From NCBI GenBank assembly GCA_019057775.1, contig JAHLWT010000005.1:1-58417 (forward strand): DNA of 58,417 nucleotides, written 5' to 3'. The notes beneath the pieces are model-generated. The model was given only the letters and a program-made list of their open reading frames with translations. It did not search any database and was not told where the DNA came from. This document shows positions 27,948 to 37,499 of this stretch, in pieces; position 1 is the first letter of the stretch, and every line of letters begins with the position of its first letter. This DNA comes from Promethearchaeota archaeon (GTDB lineage Archaea > Asgardarchaeota > Lokiarchaeia > Sigynarchaeales > SOKP01). A program made the translations under genes and the position numbers.

Positions 27948-28081
27948 ACACGGTTCGAGTCCGTGCCGGGCTATTTATTTTTTCTAAAATTAAAAAAAAT
28001 AAAAAATTATTATACATTAAATTCTTTATTTTAGGAACTCTCTTTATTAATATGAGTTTTTATAAAAAAAGCTATTAGACA

Positions 28082-29443
28082 ATGAATTATCTATCTGATT
28101 TAAATTGGACTTATTTTGAAGTAATACTGTTAATAATTGTTTTTATCATTGGTTTTTTATTTACTTATTTTACAATCCCTTATATAATAAAACACATGAC
28201 AAGAAAAGGCCATGTTGGGATTGATATCCATAAAAACAGTAAACCTAAAGTTGCCGAATCTGGAGGTTTAGGTATTGTGATCGGTTTTACGGTATCTTGC
28301 ATTTTTTTAACTCTATTTTTCCCTTCGTTTTCAAATGAAATCTTAATTTTTTTATTAACAGTAATATTGGCGGGAGTTATAGGATATATTGACGATAGAA
28401 TAAGACTTCGTTCTCGGTACAAAATATTACTTTCAATATTTACAGGTAGTGTATTTTTTTTTGCGAATCTTGTAGGTTTTATTAATATATCATCTCCAAC
28501 AATTCCCTTTTTAGATAAAACTAGATTAACTATTATATATCCATTTCTAGTGCCAATAATAATCGCAGTTTTTACAAATACCGTGAATATGTTGGAAGGA
28601 TACAATGGTGAAGGCTCTGGAACTTGTTTGATAGCTGTTTTCTTTCTCTTTATATGTGGAATTATTTGGAACTCTGCTGAGGCTATAATTTTTACTGTTC
28701 CTGTTATAGCAATATTAATCCCTTTTTTTATATACAATAAATTTCCCGCCAAAATTTTTCCAGGAGATATAGGTACTTTAAGTATGGGGGCAATGGTTGC
28801 AGGTATAATGTTATTTGGTTCATTAGAAATTGCAGCATTTTGCGCAATGTTAATTCACATCTTTAATAGCTTTTATGTAATTTATTCTGTACGGGGATTT
28901 ATCGAAAGCGGTGATATTAGAGGAAGTAGAGATGATATTATTCTCCTTGAAAACGATCAAATCCGAGCTTCAGATCATAAAGACGCAGTTTTAACTCTAC
29001 CCCGATTAATACTAGCAAAAGGACCTTTAAGAGAACCAGAATTGGTTAAAAACTTTTATGCAATTTCAATTATATGTGGTTTTTTTTCAATCATTTCTAT
29101 CCTAATAATGCAATTTACATCTGGGAATATTGAATTTTATGGTTTAATACTAATATTTCTCATATTATTAATTCCTACTATGTTAATTCTATATAAATTT
29201 CCTAGGATAAGAGGAGTAGTTATGCTAATGGTAATTCTCTTAATAACTATGATGTTTCTCTTAATATTGATTGAAATTTTTATTATGCCGCTTCCTTTTG
29301 AGGATATTGACCTAAAATTTGTAGAAATCCAGGTTAATTTAATAATTTCTTTACTATTGGTAATCCCCGTCTTATTAATATGGTATTTGATTACAATCAA
29401 GTATTTTTGGATGCAAATAAATAAGATGAAAAAAAGTTCATAA
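28082..29443 (+). CDS. UDP-GlcNAc:dolichyl-phosphate GlcNAc-1-P transferase-like (Alg7/AglH, GT4-MraY superfamily)
   Basis: A 453-residue polytopic enzyme (about 11 membrane helices) of the MraY/WecA/Alg7 superfamily, which transfers a sugar-1-phosphate from a UDP-sugar to a polyprenyl phosphate. Motifs are ESGGLGIVIGF near the first loop, the Asp pair in GYIDDRIRLRSRYK (about 102-115), NMLEGYNGEGSG and KIFPGDIGTLSMG. NMLEGYNG is closer to eukaryotic Alg7 and archaeal AglH than to bacterial MraY, so the first step of N-glycan assembly is the likely role. This fits the ribophorin I-like gene 2.7 kb upstream. Exact sugar is unknown. Confidence 0.88.
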   Translation: MNYLSDLNWTYFEVILLIIVFIIGFLFTYFTIPYIIKHMTRKGHVGIDIHKNSKPKVAESGGLGIVIGFTVSCIFLTLFFPSFSNEILIFLLTVILAGVIGYIDDRIRLRSRYKILLSIFTGSVFFFANLVGFINISSPTIPFLDKTRLTIIYPFLVPIIIAVFTNTVNMLEGYNGEGSGTCLIAVFFLFICGIIWNSAEAIIFTVPVIAILIPFFIYNKFPAKIFPGDIGTLSMGAMVAGIMLFGSLEIAAFCAMLIHIFNSFYVIYSVRGFIESGDIRGSRDDIILLENDQIRASDHKDAVLTLPRLILAKGPLREPELVKNFYAISIICGFFSIISILIMQFTSGNIEFYGLILIFLILLIPTMLILYKFPRIRGVVMLMVILLITMMFLLILIEIFIMPLPFEDIDLKFVEIQVNLIISLLLVIPVLLIWYLITIKYFWMQINKMKKSS

Positions 29444-29564
29444 GAACTATAACAATTGAATTTTTAAGATTATTTTATAAATAACTAATATAACAAAAAA
29501 ATTAATCTAATTTGATATATTTACGAAAAAAAACGATTGTTACATTGATATAAAGGTAAAAAAG

Positions 29565-32108
29565 TTGAATAAAAATAAAAGATATTTTCTCTTCGTTGTA
29601 TATGTAATATTTTCTATAGGGCTTTTTTTATTATCTAACATAGTCTTCTTCCACTTTAATTGGTTATCACTTCTATTAGACTGGACATTTCTACTCACAA
29701 TATTTCTCTACTTTTTAACCATTGAAGAATTTTTTCAATGGGTAAGAAATGGTAAGAGAAGTGAAATGAGTGATTTAATAGCTATTGGTTTTTTTTTCTT
29801 TCTAATCTTCTTCTTTTCAAAAGACTTCTTAACATCTATAATGGGAGCTTTTTCGATTTATTTATGGATTGGAATTTTTGAATTGAAGGATTATCCCATC
29901 CTAAATAAGATTTTAATAATTTCACTTGTTACATATAATATTATTTTTATTGCAGGATTATTGTCACTTTATTTAGATAATCCAATTTTTTTAAACACGA
30001 GTTTTGCATTTTCTTTTTGGATTATCCTCATCATGGGTTTTATATTATTTGGAAGAAAATATATAGTTGTGTGGCGCTTCATGAGTCCTGAATACCTAAC
30101 TTTGTTTCTTTATATTATAGCATGGTTAGCGGTTGTTTTTATTAATCAATATACTCCTTTAACGTTTATTGTTGATAAGAGGATTGGATCTGAGGGCTTT
30201 ACTATTCTTGATTTTTTTATGAACATCTATTTTATTTTTATTCTCATCAACTGGATAATTTATTTTATTTCAGGTTTTCTTTTAGACAAGTTGTTGGGAA
30301 TAAAGAGAGTAAAAGATGAAGATTTATTGAAATTGGTTGAAAAAATAAAAAATGACATTGGAATAAAAAGTAAGGTAAAAGTGGGTTTTGGAAATTATCC
30401 TATCTTAAATGCTATGGCTTATGGATCACTAATCGATAAAAGAATTGCAATTATTGCAGAGAACCTAAACGAAATCCCGGAAGATGAATTAAAAGGTATT
30501 TTAGCGCATGAACTAGCTCACACTAAAGGAAAACACACTCTCATTTTAACAGTAATTACTTCTCTTGATTTAATTGTGAGAATGTTTCTTGGAATACCTG
30601 CTACATTTTATGATTATACATTTCGAGATCCCCCCCCACAAATGCCTATGATCGTTTTCATTTTTTTGAACATCGGAATTTATATAATCCTCTTTATATT
30701 TGTAAGAATTTTAGAAGGAAGAGCAGATCTAAAAGCAAAAAAAGCGGGTTATGCAAAAGAGCTTGTTAAAGCACTTTACAATTTAGAAAGCTTCTATGCA
30801 ACTGGTCGAGAAATTGGATTTAATACAATGTTATTATGTGAAGAGAAAATTACACGAGACAATCAACTTTTAGATTATATGAGCACTGCGATTTATTTGC
30901 ATCGCTCAATGATAAAACCATCAAAAGCATCCCTATTATCTAATTTAATTAATTCCCATCCTCCAAGTTATCATAGAATTGCGGCATTATTAAGTAATGA
31001 ATTGAAACCCAACAAAGAAGCTATCCTTCCATTTATTTGTTTAAAAAATTCTAAACAGAAAAAATATGCTAAAAAATTTGAAACTGCTCGACAGGAATTT
31101 AAAACAATTGCAAATGAAAAATTTAAAGATTTCTTTAAGATTAATGATATTTCTTCATTGATGGAAAAGCTTAAAAGAAGGGAATTATACGAATTTGATA
31201 TTCAAAAAGATTATATTTTTAGGAATCTAATTACAGATGAATTAATTCTTGGTAAATTAATTGATATTCAGTTCAATGATGATATTACTGATCCTATACA
31301 TTATGTTATAACAAATTTAGAAACTAATCAAAAAAACCTCTTAGATTCATCAAAATATTCTCGTACTCAATATGATTTGAATGAAAAATATTTCCTTCGC
31401 AATAAACTACCCTTAACTTTAACAAATATTACTCTTGCTAAAAACAAAAAGAAAGGAACCTATATTTTTGTAGATAATGATAAAAATGAAATTCAAAAGC
31501 CAATTTCAAAAAAAAAATTACCAAACTCATTTGCTCAAATTTTAAATTTGAAAAATAATGACATTTTCCTAAAAAAAAAAGGCACTTTAAGAATCTTCAA
31601 ATGCTTAAATATTATTCCTGCTAATAAATTAGAAGATTTTCAAATTGAATTATCTGACACCATGAATTCAGATAAGAAATCAATTATTTTTTCATTTAAC
31701 GATTTGATTATTCGACCTAGAAAAATCTATTTATCTATTAGCAGAAGTCATCGTTTTAGAGAATCTGAAGTTAATATTATTGAATGGTTGTATAGAAAGC
31801 AGCTTCAATCTTATATATATCTTAAGAAACCTGTTAATAATTTAGAAATTGGTTATATCCAGAAAATTGAGGTAGATTTCCTTAATAATAAGAAAAAGAT
31901 AACTATAGACAACAAAAATGAAGATGATAACATTTTAATTAAGAATATATTTGATAAACAAAAGAAAATTCCATTTAAAAAATTAGAAGTGATTTACTTT
32001 GAATATAAAAGTGCTGTAATACAATTAAAATCATCAACAAGCTTGACTAGTCGGCTAGGATATAGGATATTAAAAAAATTCAAACCAGAAAGAATAATCA
32101 TGACTTAA
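29565..32108 (+). CDS. M48 family membrane metalloprotease with long C-terminal extension
   Basis: An 847-residue protein. About eight membrane helices fill residues ~5-245. The zinc motif HELAH is at 315-319 and the third ligand lies in LEGRADLKAKKAGY, as in HtpX/Ste24-type M48 proteases that cleave membrane proteins or CAAX tails at the cytosolic side. Two more hydrophobic segments follow the HELAH helix. The last ~330 residues (beyond ~515) form a charged soluble extension with no recognised domain; ordinary HtpX is ~290 and Ste24 ~430 residues. The start is a TTG at 29565 preceded by AAAGGT. It lies between the GlcNAc-1-P transferase and UbiA genes on one strand. Confidence 0.9.
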   Translation: MNKNKRYFLFVVYVIFSIGLFLLSNIVFFHFNWLSLLLDWTFLLTIFLYFLTIEEFFQWVRNGKRSEMSDLIAIGFFFFLIFFFSKDFLTSIMGAFSIYLWIGIFELKDYPILNKILIISLVTYNIIFIAGLLSLYLDNPIFLNTSFAFSFWIILIMGFILFGRKYIVVWRFMSPEYLTLFLYIIAWLAVVFINQYTPLTFIVDKRIGSEGFTILDFFMNIYFIFILINWIIYFISGFLLDKLLGIKRVKDEDLLKLVEKIKNDIGIKSKVKVGFGNYPILNAMAYGSLIDKRIAIIAENLNEIPEDELKGILAHELAHTKGKHTLILTVITSLDLIVRMFLGIPATFYDYTFRDPPPQMPMIVFIFLNIGIYIILFIFVRILEGRADLKAKKAGYAKELVKALYNLESFYATGREIGFNTMLLCEEKITRDNQLLDYMSTAIYLHRSMIKPSKASLLSNLINSHPPSYHRIAALLSNELKPNKEAILPFICLKNSKQKKYAKKFETARQEFKTIANEKFKDFFKINDISSLMEKLKRRELYEFDIQKDYIFRNLITDELILGKLIDIQFNDDITDPIHYVITNLETNQKNLLDSSKYSRTQYDLNEKYFLRNKLPLTLTNITLAKNKKKGTYIFVDNDKNEIQKPISKKKLPNSFAQILNLKNNDIFLKKKGTLRIFKCLNIIPANKLEDFQIELSDTMNSDKKSIIFSFNDLIIRPRKIYLSISRSHRFRESEVNIIEWLYRKQLQSYIYLKKPVNNLEIGYIQKIEVDFLNNKKKITIDNKNEDDNILIKNIFDKQKKIPFKKLEVIYFEYKSAVIQLKSSTSLTSRLGYRILKKFKPERIIMT

Positions 32109-32146
32109 AAAAGTTTATTATTAATGATTCTTTCAAATTTTTAACT

Positions 32147-33079
32147 ATGGCAAGTAGAATTCGAAATATCATTCGCCTTTTACGATTCCGGCAGTATTAT
32201 AAAAATGTAATGATTTTTATAGGCATTTTTTTCAGTGTAAGATTGTTTGATACTTCCCTTTATTTTAAGTTGATAATCGGTTTTATTTTACTGTGTTGTG
32301 CTTCCTCATTTAACTACATTATTAATGATATCCGAGACATTGAAAACGATAAAATGCATTCCGAAAAGATGACAAAAAAACCTCTAGCTTCTGGTGAACT
32401 TCAGGTTTCATCCGCAGTTTTTTTGTTAATCGTATTAGTTTTTATTATAACAATGAGTTTGATTTTTATTATTCAAAATATTGGTTTTATGTTAATGATA
32501 ATATTCATGATTGCCTCAGGTCAATTATATAACCATCTCCTTAAAAATTATGCTTTTATAGATATACTTATATTATCCACGGGATATTTATGGAGAACAC
32601 TAGCGGGGTGCGCAATTATTGAAGAATATGTTTCTGCGTGGTTATATTTGGCTATTTTTGAGATAGCCTTATTTTTAAGCATTGCTAAAAGAAAAGGAGA
32701 TTTAATGTTACTAGGAAAAGAAAAAGCTATCGAACATAAAAAAGTTTATGATCAATATTCTCAAAAATTATTAGATCAATTTCAAGTAATGACTGCAGGC
32801 TCACTCTTTATGACTTACTCTCTTTATCTCATATTTAAATTTAATTTGTTTATACCTGGAAGTGCTAGCTTTAATGAAAATATTGCCATCCTTACGATAC
32901 CAATTTCACTCTATATAATTATGAGATTTATGTACCTGACTTCAGCTAAGCCAGAGATCGCTCGTAATACAGAAAAAGCTTTCATAGACATAGGCATGAT
33001 AATCGCAGCATTCTTGATCCTTGCAATTCTCTTTATCTCGTTCTATTTTGATACTTTAATTCAATTTTTAAATTTGTAG
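32147..33079 (+). CDS. UbiA-superfamily prenyltransferase, DPPR synthase-like
   Basis: A 310-residue polytopic prenyltransferase. The first Asp motif is N60-D-x2-D64-x3-D68 in INDIRDIENDKM, followed by KKPLASGEL. The start RLLRFRQYYKNVMIF resembles decaprenyl-phosphate phosphoribosyltransferase (RPRQ-x-x-KN-x-L-x-F) more than geranylgeranylglyceryl-phosphate synthase. The product could therefore be a polyprenyl-phospho-pentose sugar donor or a prenylated lipid; the sequence alone does not decide. The gene follows the M48 protease by 38 bases and is the last of the plus-strand run. Confidence 0.88.
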   Translation: MASRIRNIIRLLRFRQYYKNVMIFIGIFFSVRLFDTSLYFKLIIGFILLCCASSFNYIINDIRDIENDKMHSEKMTKKPLASGELQVSSAVFLLIVLVFIITMSLIFIIQNIGFMLMIIFMIASGQLYNHLLKNYAFIDILILSTGYLWRTLAGCAIIEEYVSAWLYLAIFEIALFLSIAKRKGDLMLLGKEKAIEHKKVYDQYSQKLLDQFQVMTAGSLFMTYSLYLIFKFNLFIPGSASFNENIAILTIPISLYIIMRFMYLTSAKPEIARNTEKAFIDIGMIIAAFLILAILFISFYFDTLIQFLNL

Positions 33080-33254
33080 AATTGTAAATACTATTCAAAT
33101 AGATATTCTCATATATAAATTATTTTTAGAAAGTATTTATTCTATTAAGATTCTTTTAACATTCTTACAAATAGATTTTGAATGATAAATAATCTGCAGA
33201 AAATTTTTTAAAGATTTTAATAAAAAATAAAATTATAGTCAATTTTCAACCTAA

Positions 33255-34472
33255 TTATTGTTCTTTTTTGGCTGTTATTAATTGAACATCTAGATTTAAA
33301 ATTGTTGTGTAAACAATATTTAAACATCCATTTAAAACTACATCAGAACAATTATCAGGAGTATCTTGGTAAGAATGGATAAACATAGAATCTTTATCTG
33401 AGTGGAAACAGCTAACTTGAAACTTAGATTTCGACTTGTTTAAAAATGAGTGAAATGATTTGTAATCGCTCTTTGGCTTTATGATTTTATTTTCCAGGGT
33501 TAATGGTATATTTAGTTTTTCTGCTGATGATTTAAATAAGTTGTTTAAGTCTTTATTAATACATTTTTTTCTTAGAAAACCCGCATTATTTAAAAGTCCT
33601 ATGTAGGTTCCAACCATATCAATATTGATATTAATAGATTTATCGAGATTATAATTTTGTGTTAATTCTTTTAAATGTCTTTTACAGTAATATTTTGATC
33701 CTTTTAATCCCCATTCTTCTGATCCACACCATAAAAATATAACGTCATGATTCTTTAGAGGATTTTCTTTTATAATTTTTGCTAATTCAATTAATAAAGC
33801 CACGCCACTGGCATTATCAATAGAACCAGTTGATTTACTGGAAGTGAACACGAAAAGAAGAAAAGGAACCATCACACTTATCCCTAATAATGAAACTATA
33901 GTTATCAAATAAACTAAAATGGTATTAAATTGAGTGATTGAAAGAAGATTTAGAGGTATCCAAATTGAAAGAAATATAATTAAGGAAATATAAGGCAAAA
34001 TTACAATTCTAATTATCCATAATAAAACTTCTTGTATTTTGTAAGGTATTCTTGATGAAATAGAGTCGTAATGAGCTGAAAAAATTATAACAGGACTATA
34101 ATTAGCACTATTAATAGCTTTTATTGTAGAAACTAAATTCTTAGAATGTTCTTTTTCTACAAACGAAATACTTCGTGTTTTATTAAATAAATATTTAATA
34201 AAATAAAATAGTACAATAATTAAAACTAAACGTAACATAAGTAAATAACCAATGATAATCAAATAAAATGTCTTCATTAATAATCTAATGGGGGAGTTCC
34301 ATGAAAAATATTCGCTAACGGAATTAATTTTATTAATCCTCAATTCTTCTTGTATATAATTTATAGCTTTAGTTTCCCCAACACTACTAGCTGAACGATC
34401 AAATGCTAAAAGTTCTATATGCTTTAAGACTGGTTTGTCATCAACTTTTAATTGATTTGAATTATCAAACAT
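33255..34472 (-). CDS. M28 family membrane aminopeptidase
   Basis: A ~405-residue zinc peptidase. Ligand blocks appear in order: SAHYDS (His and Asp), GSIDNASGVALL (bridging Asp), CGSEEWGLKGS (catalytic Glu-Glu), NIDMVGTY (Asp) and a late FHSDKDSMFIHSY (His). Unlike soluble M28 enzymes, it has hydrophobic stretches near residues 65-95 and two more (about 165-185 and 195-225) inserted between the first and second metal-ligand blocks. The catalytic domain is thus split by membrane helices and anchored to the membrane. The first ATG is at 34472, one codon after a TTG at 34475. Confidence 0.87.
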   Translation of the reverse strand: MFDNSNQLKVDDKPVLKHIELLAFDRSASSVGETKAINYIQEELRINKINSVSEYFSWNSPIRLLMKTFYLIIIGYLLMLRLVLIIVLFYFIKYLFNKTRSISFVEKEHSKNLVSTIKAINSANYSPVIIFSAHYDSISSRIPYKIQEVLLWIIRIVILPYISLIIFLSIWIPLNLLSITQFNTILVYLITIVSLLGISVMVPFLLFVFTSSKSTGSIDNASGVALLIELAKIIKENPLKNHDVIFLWCGSEEWGLKGSKYYCKRHLKELTQNYNLDKSININIDMVGTYIGLLNNAGFLRKKCINKDLNNLFKSSAEKLNIPLTLENKIIKPKSDYKSFHSFLNKSKSKFQVSCFHSDKDSMFIHSYQDTPDNCSDVVLNGCLNIVYTTILNLDVQLITAKKEQ

Positions 34473-34740
34473 CAATTAATTAATTATTTTTCTTTTTTTT
34501 ACATAAATTCATTGTAAATTTATAAAGATTATGTTATAATTAATCATTTTCATTAAAATCAATGTATTTTTTTAGGAGTTGATAAAGGCTTATTACTACC
34601 ATTTGATTTAGCACCAGTCTAAATCGTATTTGTCCCAATAATAAACAATGGAAGAGAAAATATTGTTTTAAATAAAGCGAAAGTAGTATGTAATACATAA
34701 ATCTGATTAATCAATCAGTTATAAATTCTATTATTGCGAA

Positions 34741-35064
34741 TTACCAATATAGAATATAGTCTATAGTTTCCAATATCATATATACTTGATAAATATTTGA
34801 AAGCAAAACAACAATTTTAGATAATTTACTAGTTGATTCTTCCCCATCTAAACCTTTTCTTGCATATTTAAAACTTCTTGTACTTAATCCAATAAAAATA
34901 CCACTAAAGATTAGTTCAAGAATAAATATTAAGATAGTATATGACCTAAATAAAACAAGACGATTTTTTTCATAAGTAATAGGAAACTTCCAAATAGATA
35001 TAGTAATAACAAAAATGCCTGAAAATAAGTAGATTATCCCCCATCCTTTCTCTGTTATTCTCAT
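34741..35064 (-). CDS. Small membrane protein, unknown
   Basis: A ~107-residue hydrophobic protein with three predicted helices (near residues 8-25, 35-60 and 80-102) and a short charged loop (ARKGLDGEESTSKLSK). I recognise no family. ATG 35064 is preferred over a TTG nine bases upstream. It is isolated between the M28 peptidase and the transporter locus, with long AT-rich flanks, so it could be spurious, but hydrophobic patterning and codon use look genuine. Confidence 0.5.
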   Translation of the reverse strand: MRITEKGWGIIYLFSGIFVITISIWKFPITYEKNRLVLFRSYTILIFILELIFSGIFIGLSTRSFKYARKGLDGEESTSKLSKIVVLLSNIYQVYMILETIDYILYW

Positions 35065-35509
35065 ATTTTTCAATAAGTTTAATAAAGTAATATTTTTTTA
35101 TTTTTCATGGTAAATAATAAGTAATTTTATTTTTCCCATTTTAAATAATTTTTTTATTTACTTAGTTATTCTCTTTATAAAATTTTTTATCGTTTAGAAA
35201 GATGGCCTCTTATTTTAATGAAAGTGATCCAAAAATGGGGGGTCAGAAAAATTAATCGGTCTTAAAATCTCATTTTTCCAATTTATAATGATTTGATAAA
35301 TCTTCTATTATATCAAGAAATATTATAGAATATTAGTATATATTGAAATTAATATGGCTAACGGGTATATACAATTTCACTTAAAATATGATTCTATGCA
35401 ATATTTAATAATGATCGATAAAAAATGATAAAACTTATATTTCTTAAAGTTAAAAAAATATTTAACAAACATTTAAGGAAAACAAAAAAAAAATAAAAGT
35501 GATTATAAT
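35065..35509. other. Long AT-rich intergenic region ahead of the transporter
   Basis: About 445 bases with no convincing gene. It holds runs of T and A, a G-rich patch (TGGGGGGTCAG near 35238) and a candidate TATA-like ACTTATATTT at 35433-35442, roughly 70 bases ahead of the binding-protein start. The region is a plausible promoter/leader of the peptide transporter. Confidence 0.4.
35433..35442 (+). promoter_or_regulatory. Candidate TATA box for the peptide-binding protein gene
   Basis: ACTTATATTT lies in the last part of the intergenic region, preceded by an A-rich stretch that could act as BRE. It would give a leader of about 45 bases containing an AAGGAA motif. Confidence 0.35.
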
Positions 35510-37252
35510 ATGGAAAAGAAAAATTTAGCAATAATACTCTTAGCAGTTGTCCTTGCAGTCTCTGGTGTTGGAAATATTATACTGGCTGTTCAAGTAGGTA
35601 TACTTGAAGTTGTCGCACCACCAAAAGGTCAAGATTTGGTTTATGGAACCTTCCAAGGAGATATTGTACATCTTGATCCGGTATATGCTTATGATACCGC
35701 TTCAAGTAGTATAATCGATCAAGTTGTTGAAACCCTTTATAGGTTTAATCTCTCAGATCCAGCTTATAATGCCATTCCGTGGTTAGCATCAGCTATGCCA
35801 GCAATCTCAGTTAATGGATTAGAATATACCATTACACTCAGAACAGGTGTCCTGTTCCATGATAACACCACAATGAATGCCACCGCTGTTAAATGGAGTT
35901 TCGATAGATTAGCGTGGTTCTGGAATTATTCTGGTAATTCAGATTTACCAGCACCATTTAACGTATCACTACCGGCAGCTTTAGATTCTGGAATCCCGAC
36001 CCCGACTCAACTATGGGGGGCCATATATATGAATCCAGATGAAACACCAATTATTAACCAAACTGTAGTTGTCAATGCTAATACCATTAAATTTATCCTA
36101 AATCAACCAAGAGCAGCATGGTTATCTATTCTAGCTTTCACAGGCTCAGGTATATTGTCACCTACTTCAACACCCGATGACGACTATATACAACTCACTC
36201 AGGATTTAGTAGGTACTGGACCATTTAGGTATGTTTCCTTTAAAGCAGGTGTCGAAATAAAACTCGCTGCCAATGAAGAATATTGGGGAGGAAGACCTCA
36301 ACTTGATTCTGTAACAGTTGTCGTCTATTCGAGTCTTTCAACTCTAAATCAAGCATTATTATCTGGTGATATTGATATTTTAACTGCAATGGACCCAGCC
36401 TTTCTTGATCAACATGACGCCGATGTTAATATAGAACTTAATTACGCAGGAGGTACACTTACCACTTCTTGGGTTACATTCAATGTCGATCATATTTCTG
36501 TGGGAATGAGAAAAGCTATAGCATATGCTTTGAATTATTCATATATAATAAAGGTGGTTTATGATAGGGTAGCTGTTAGGCTCCCAACCTATATTCCGAT
36601 GGGTATTTCATATGCTAACTATACATTGGATTACCCTACATTCGACCGTACAGCAGCAAGAGCAATACTCCTTGCTGACATTACTTATGGACCAATTCTC
36701 ACCGCGGCTAGTATAACAGCTGCTAGTCCAGATTCCGCTTGGACAACTCTTGCAGCTTCCACTCCTCTCGCTAGCTATAACTATTCGTGGAACTTAGGAA
36801 ATGATCTAAGACACGATACCGGTGATAGATTAGCCGCTGATCTGAAATATATTGGAGTTGATCTGGAGGTTAACGCTATGGCGTGGGGCGATCTGATCGG
36901 TATGGTAGTTAACAATAGAGACGATATGGATATGTACATGTTAGGATGGGCTCCAGATTATCAGGACCCAGAAAACTATTTAACTGCAATATGGGGTAAT
37001 GAATCCGCAATTAATGGTGGTAACTACAATGCACCTGATGTCATGACATTAATGTACGAAGGTGTGACTGAGACTGATCTAGTAAAAAGAAAACAGATTT
37101 ACGATGAGGTTCAAAGATTAATGGTTGAAAGAGATTACCCAGGTATGACCCTTACTACAGGTTTAAATTATGATGCCTGGAAAAATGAGGTCGTAGGATA
37201 TCCTTCTAATGCTCTTGGAAAAACTTGGTGGCTTCCAGTATACTTTGCTTAA
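35510..37252 (+). CDS. Family 5 extracellular solute-binding protein (oligopeptide/dipeptide type)
   Basis: A 580-residue OppA/DppA-type binding protein for an ABC importer. An N-terminal hydrophobic segment (about 6-30) anchors or exports it. The SBP family 5 core is seen in HLDPVYAYDTASSSIIDQVVETLYR, the TLRTGVLFHDNTTMNATAVKWSFDRL region and the late DYQDPENYLT block. Codon use is richer in G/C than neighbouring genes, typical of a highly expressed surface protein. The permease and ATPase genes that normally follow begin only at 40440, after an oligo-T tract and a decayed insertion sequence. Peptides are the likely ligand. Confidence 0.93.
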   Translation: MEKKNLAIILLAVVLAVSGVGNIILAVQVGILEVVAPPKGQDLVYGTFQGDIVHLDPVYAYDTASSSIIDQVVETLYRFNLSDPAYNAIPWLASAMPAISVNGLEYTITLRTGVLFHDNTTMNATAVKWSFDRLAWFWNYSGNSDLPAPFNVSLPAALDSGIPTPTQLWGAIYMNPDETPIINQTVVVNANTIKFILNQPRAAWLSILAFTGSGILSPTSTPDDDYIQLTQDLVGTGPFRYVSFKAGVEIKLAANEEYWGGRPQLDSVTVVVYSSLSTLNQALLSGDIDILTAMDPAFLDQHDADVNIELNYAGGTLTTSWVTFNVDHISVGMRKAIAYALNYSYIIKVVYDRVAVRLPTYIPMGISYANYTLDYPTFDRTAARAILLADITYGPILTAASITAASPDSAWTTLAASTPLASYNYSWNLGNDLRHDTGDRLAADLKYIGVDLEVNAMAWGDLIGMVVNNRDDMDMYMLGWAPDYQDPENYLTAIWGNESAINGGNYNAPDVMTLMYEGVTETDLVKRKQIYDEVQRLMVERDYPGMTLTTGLNYDAWKNEVVGYPSNALGKTWWLPVYFA

Positions 37253-37294
37253 TAAATCAGCCAGATTTGATAATAAAAAAACCTAAAATTCGAA

Positions 37295-37307
37295 TTTTTT
37301 TTTTTTT
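37295..37307 (+). terminator. Oligo-T transcription terminator after the binding-protein gene
   Basis: A run of 13 T lies 43 bases after the stop codon. Archaeal RNA polymerase terminates at such T runs without a hairpin. It would uncouple the abundant binding protein from the downstream transporter genes. Confidence 0.55.
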
Positions 37308-37397
37308 AATTTTTACATAATTTTCATCAAGTTAATAATGTGACCAAATCCACCCTTAAAATTGAAAAGTTTCAAAAATGATTTTTAGTTTTTTTTT

Positions 37398-37417
37398 ATG
37401 GGGTTGCAAAGGCATCT
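37398..37417 (+). repeat. Left terminal inverted repeat of the insertion sequence
   Basis: It begins ATGGGGTTGCAAAGGCATCT and matches the reverse complement of 39198-39217 at 18 of 20 positions. Confidence 0.82.
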
Positions 37418-37499
37418 TACCCGACAATAATGCCTTCCGGCTTTTATAGTTGCAATATTTCGATAGTATTTACTTGTATCCATCTTTAACCCTTCATAA

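Larger units (their letters stand above)
27842..27973 (+). tRNA. trnQ: tRNA-Gln(TTG) with two non-canonical introns
   Basis: The acceptor strands AGCCCGG (27842-27848) and CCGGGCT (27966-27972) pair fully, with A73 as discriminator and no encoded CCA. The T arm is CACGG-TTCGAGT-CCGTG (27949-27965). The anticodon arm is TGGGG-CTTTGAA-CCCCG (27898-27914) with anticodon TTG at 27905-27907. The D stem is GTGT/GCAT. A normal 74-base tRNA is obtained only if ~29 bases are removed from the D loop (about 27857-27885) and ~29 from the variable loop (about 27919-27947). Both removed pieces form hairpins, and there is no insert at the usual 37/38 position. Exact junctions are uncertain by a few bases. 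Confidence 0.88.

Noticed and set aside
34473..34740. Possible regulatory RNA between the M28 peptidase and the small membrane protein gene
   Set aside because: No stable stem or conserved motif was seen; the stretch is plain AT-rich sequence.
37389..37397. Run of T on both sides of the insertion sequence as target-site duplication
   Set aside because: T runs are common here and the two flanks differ by an intervening A and in length, so duplication cannot be distinguished from background.
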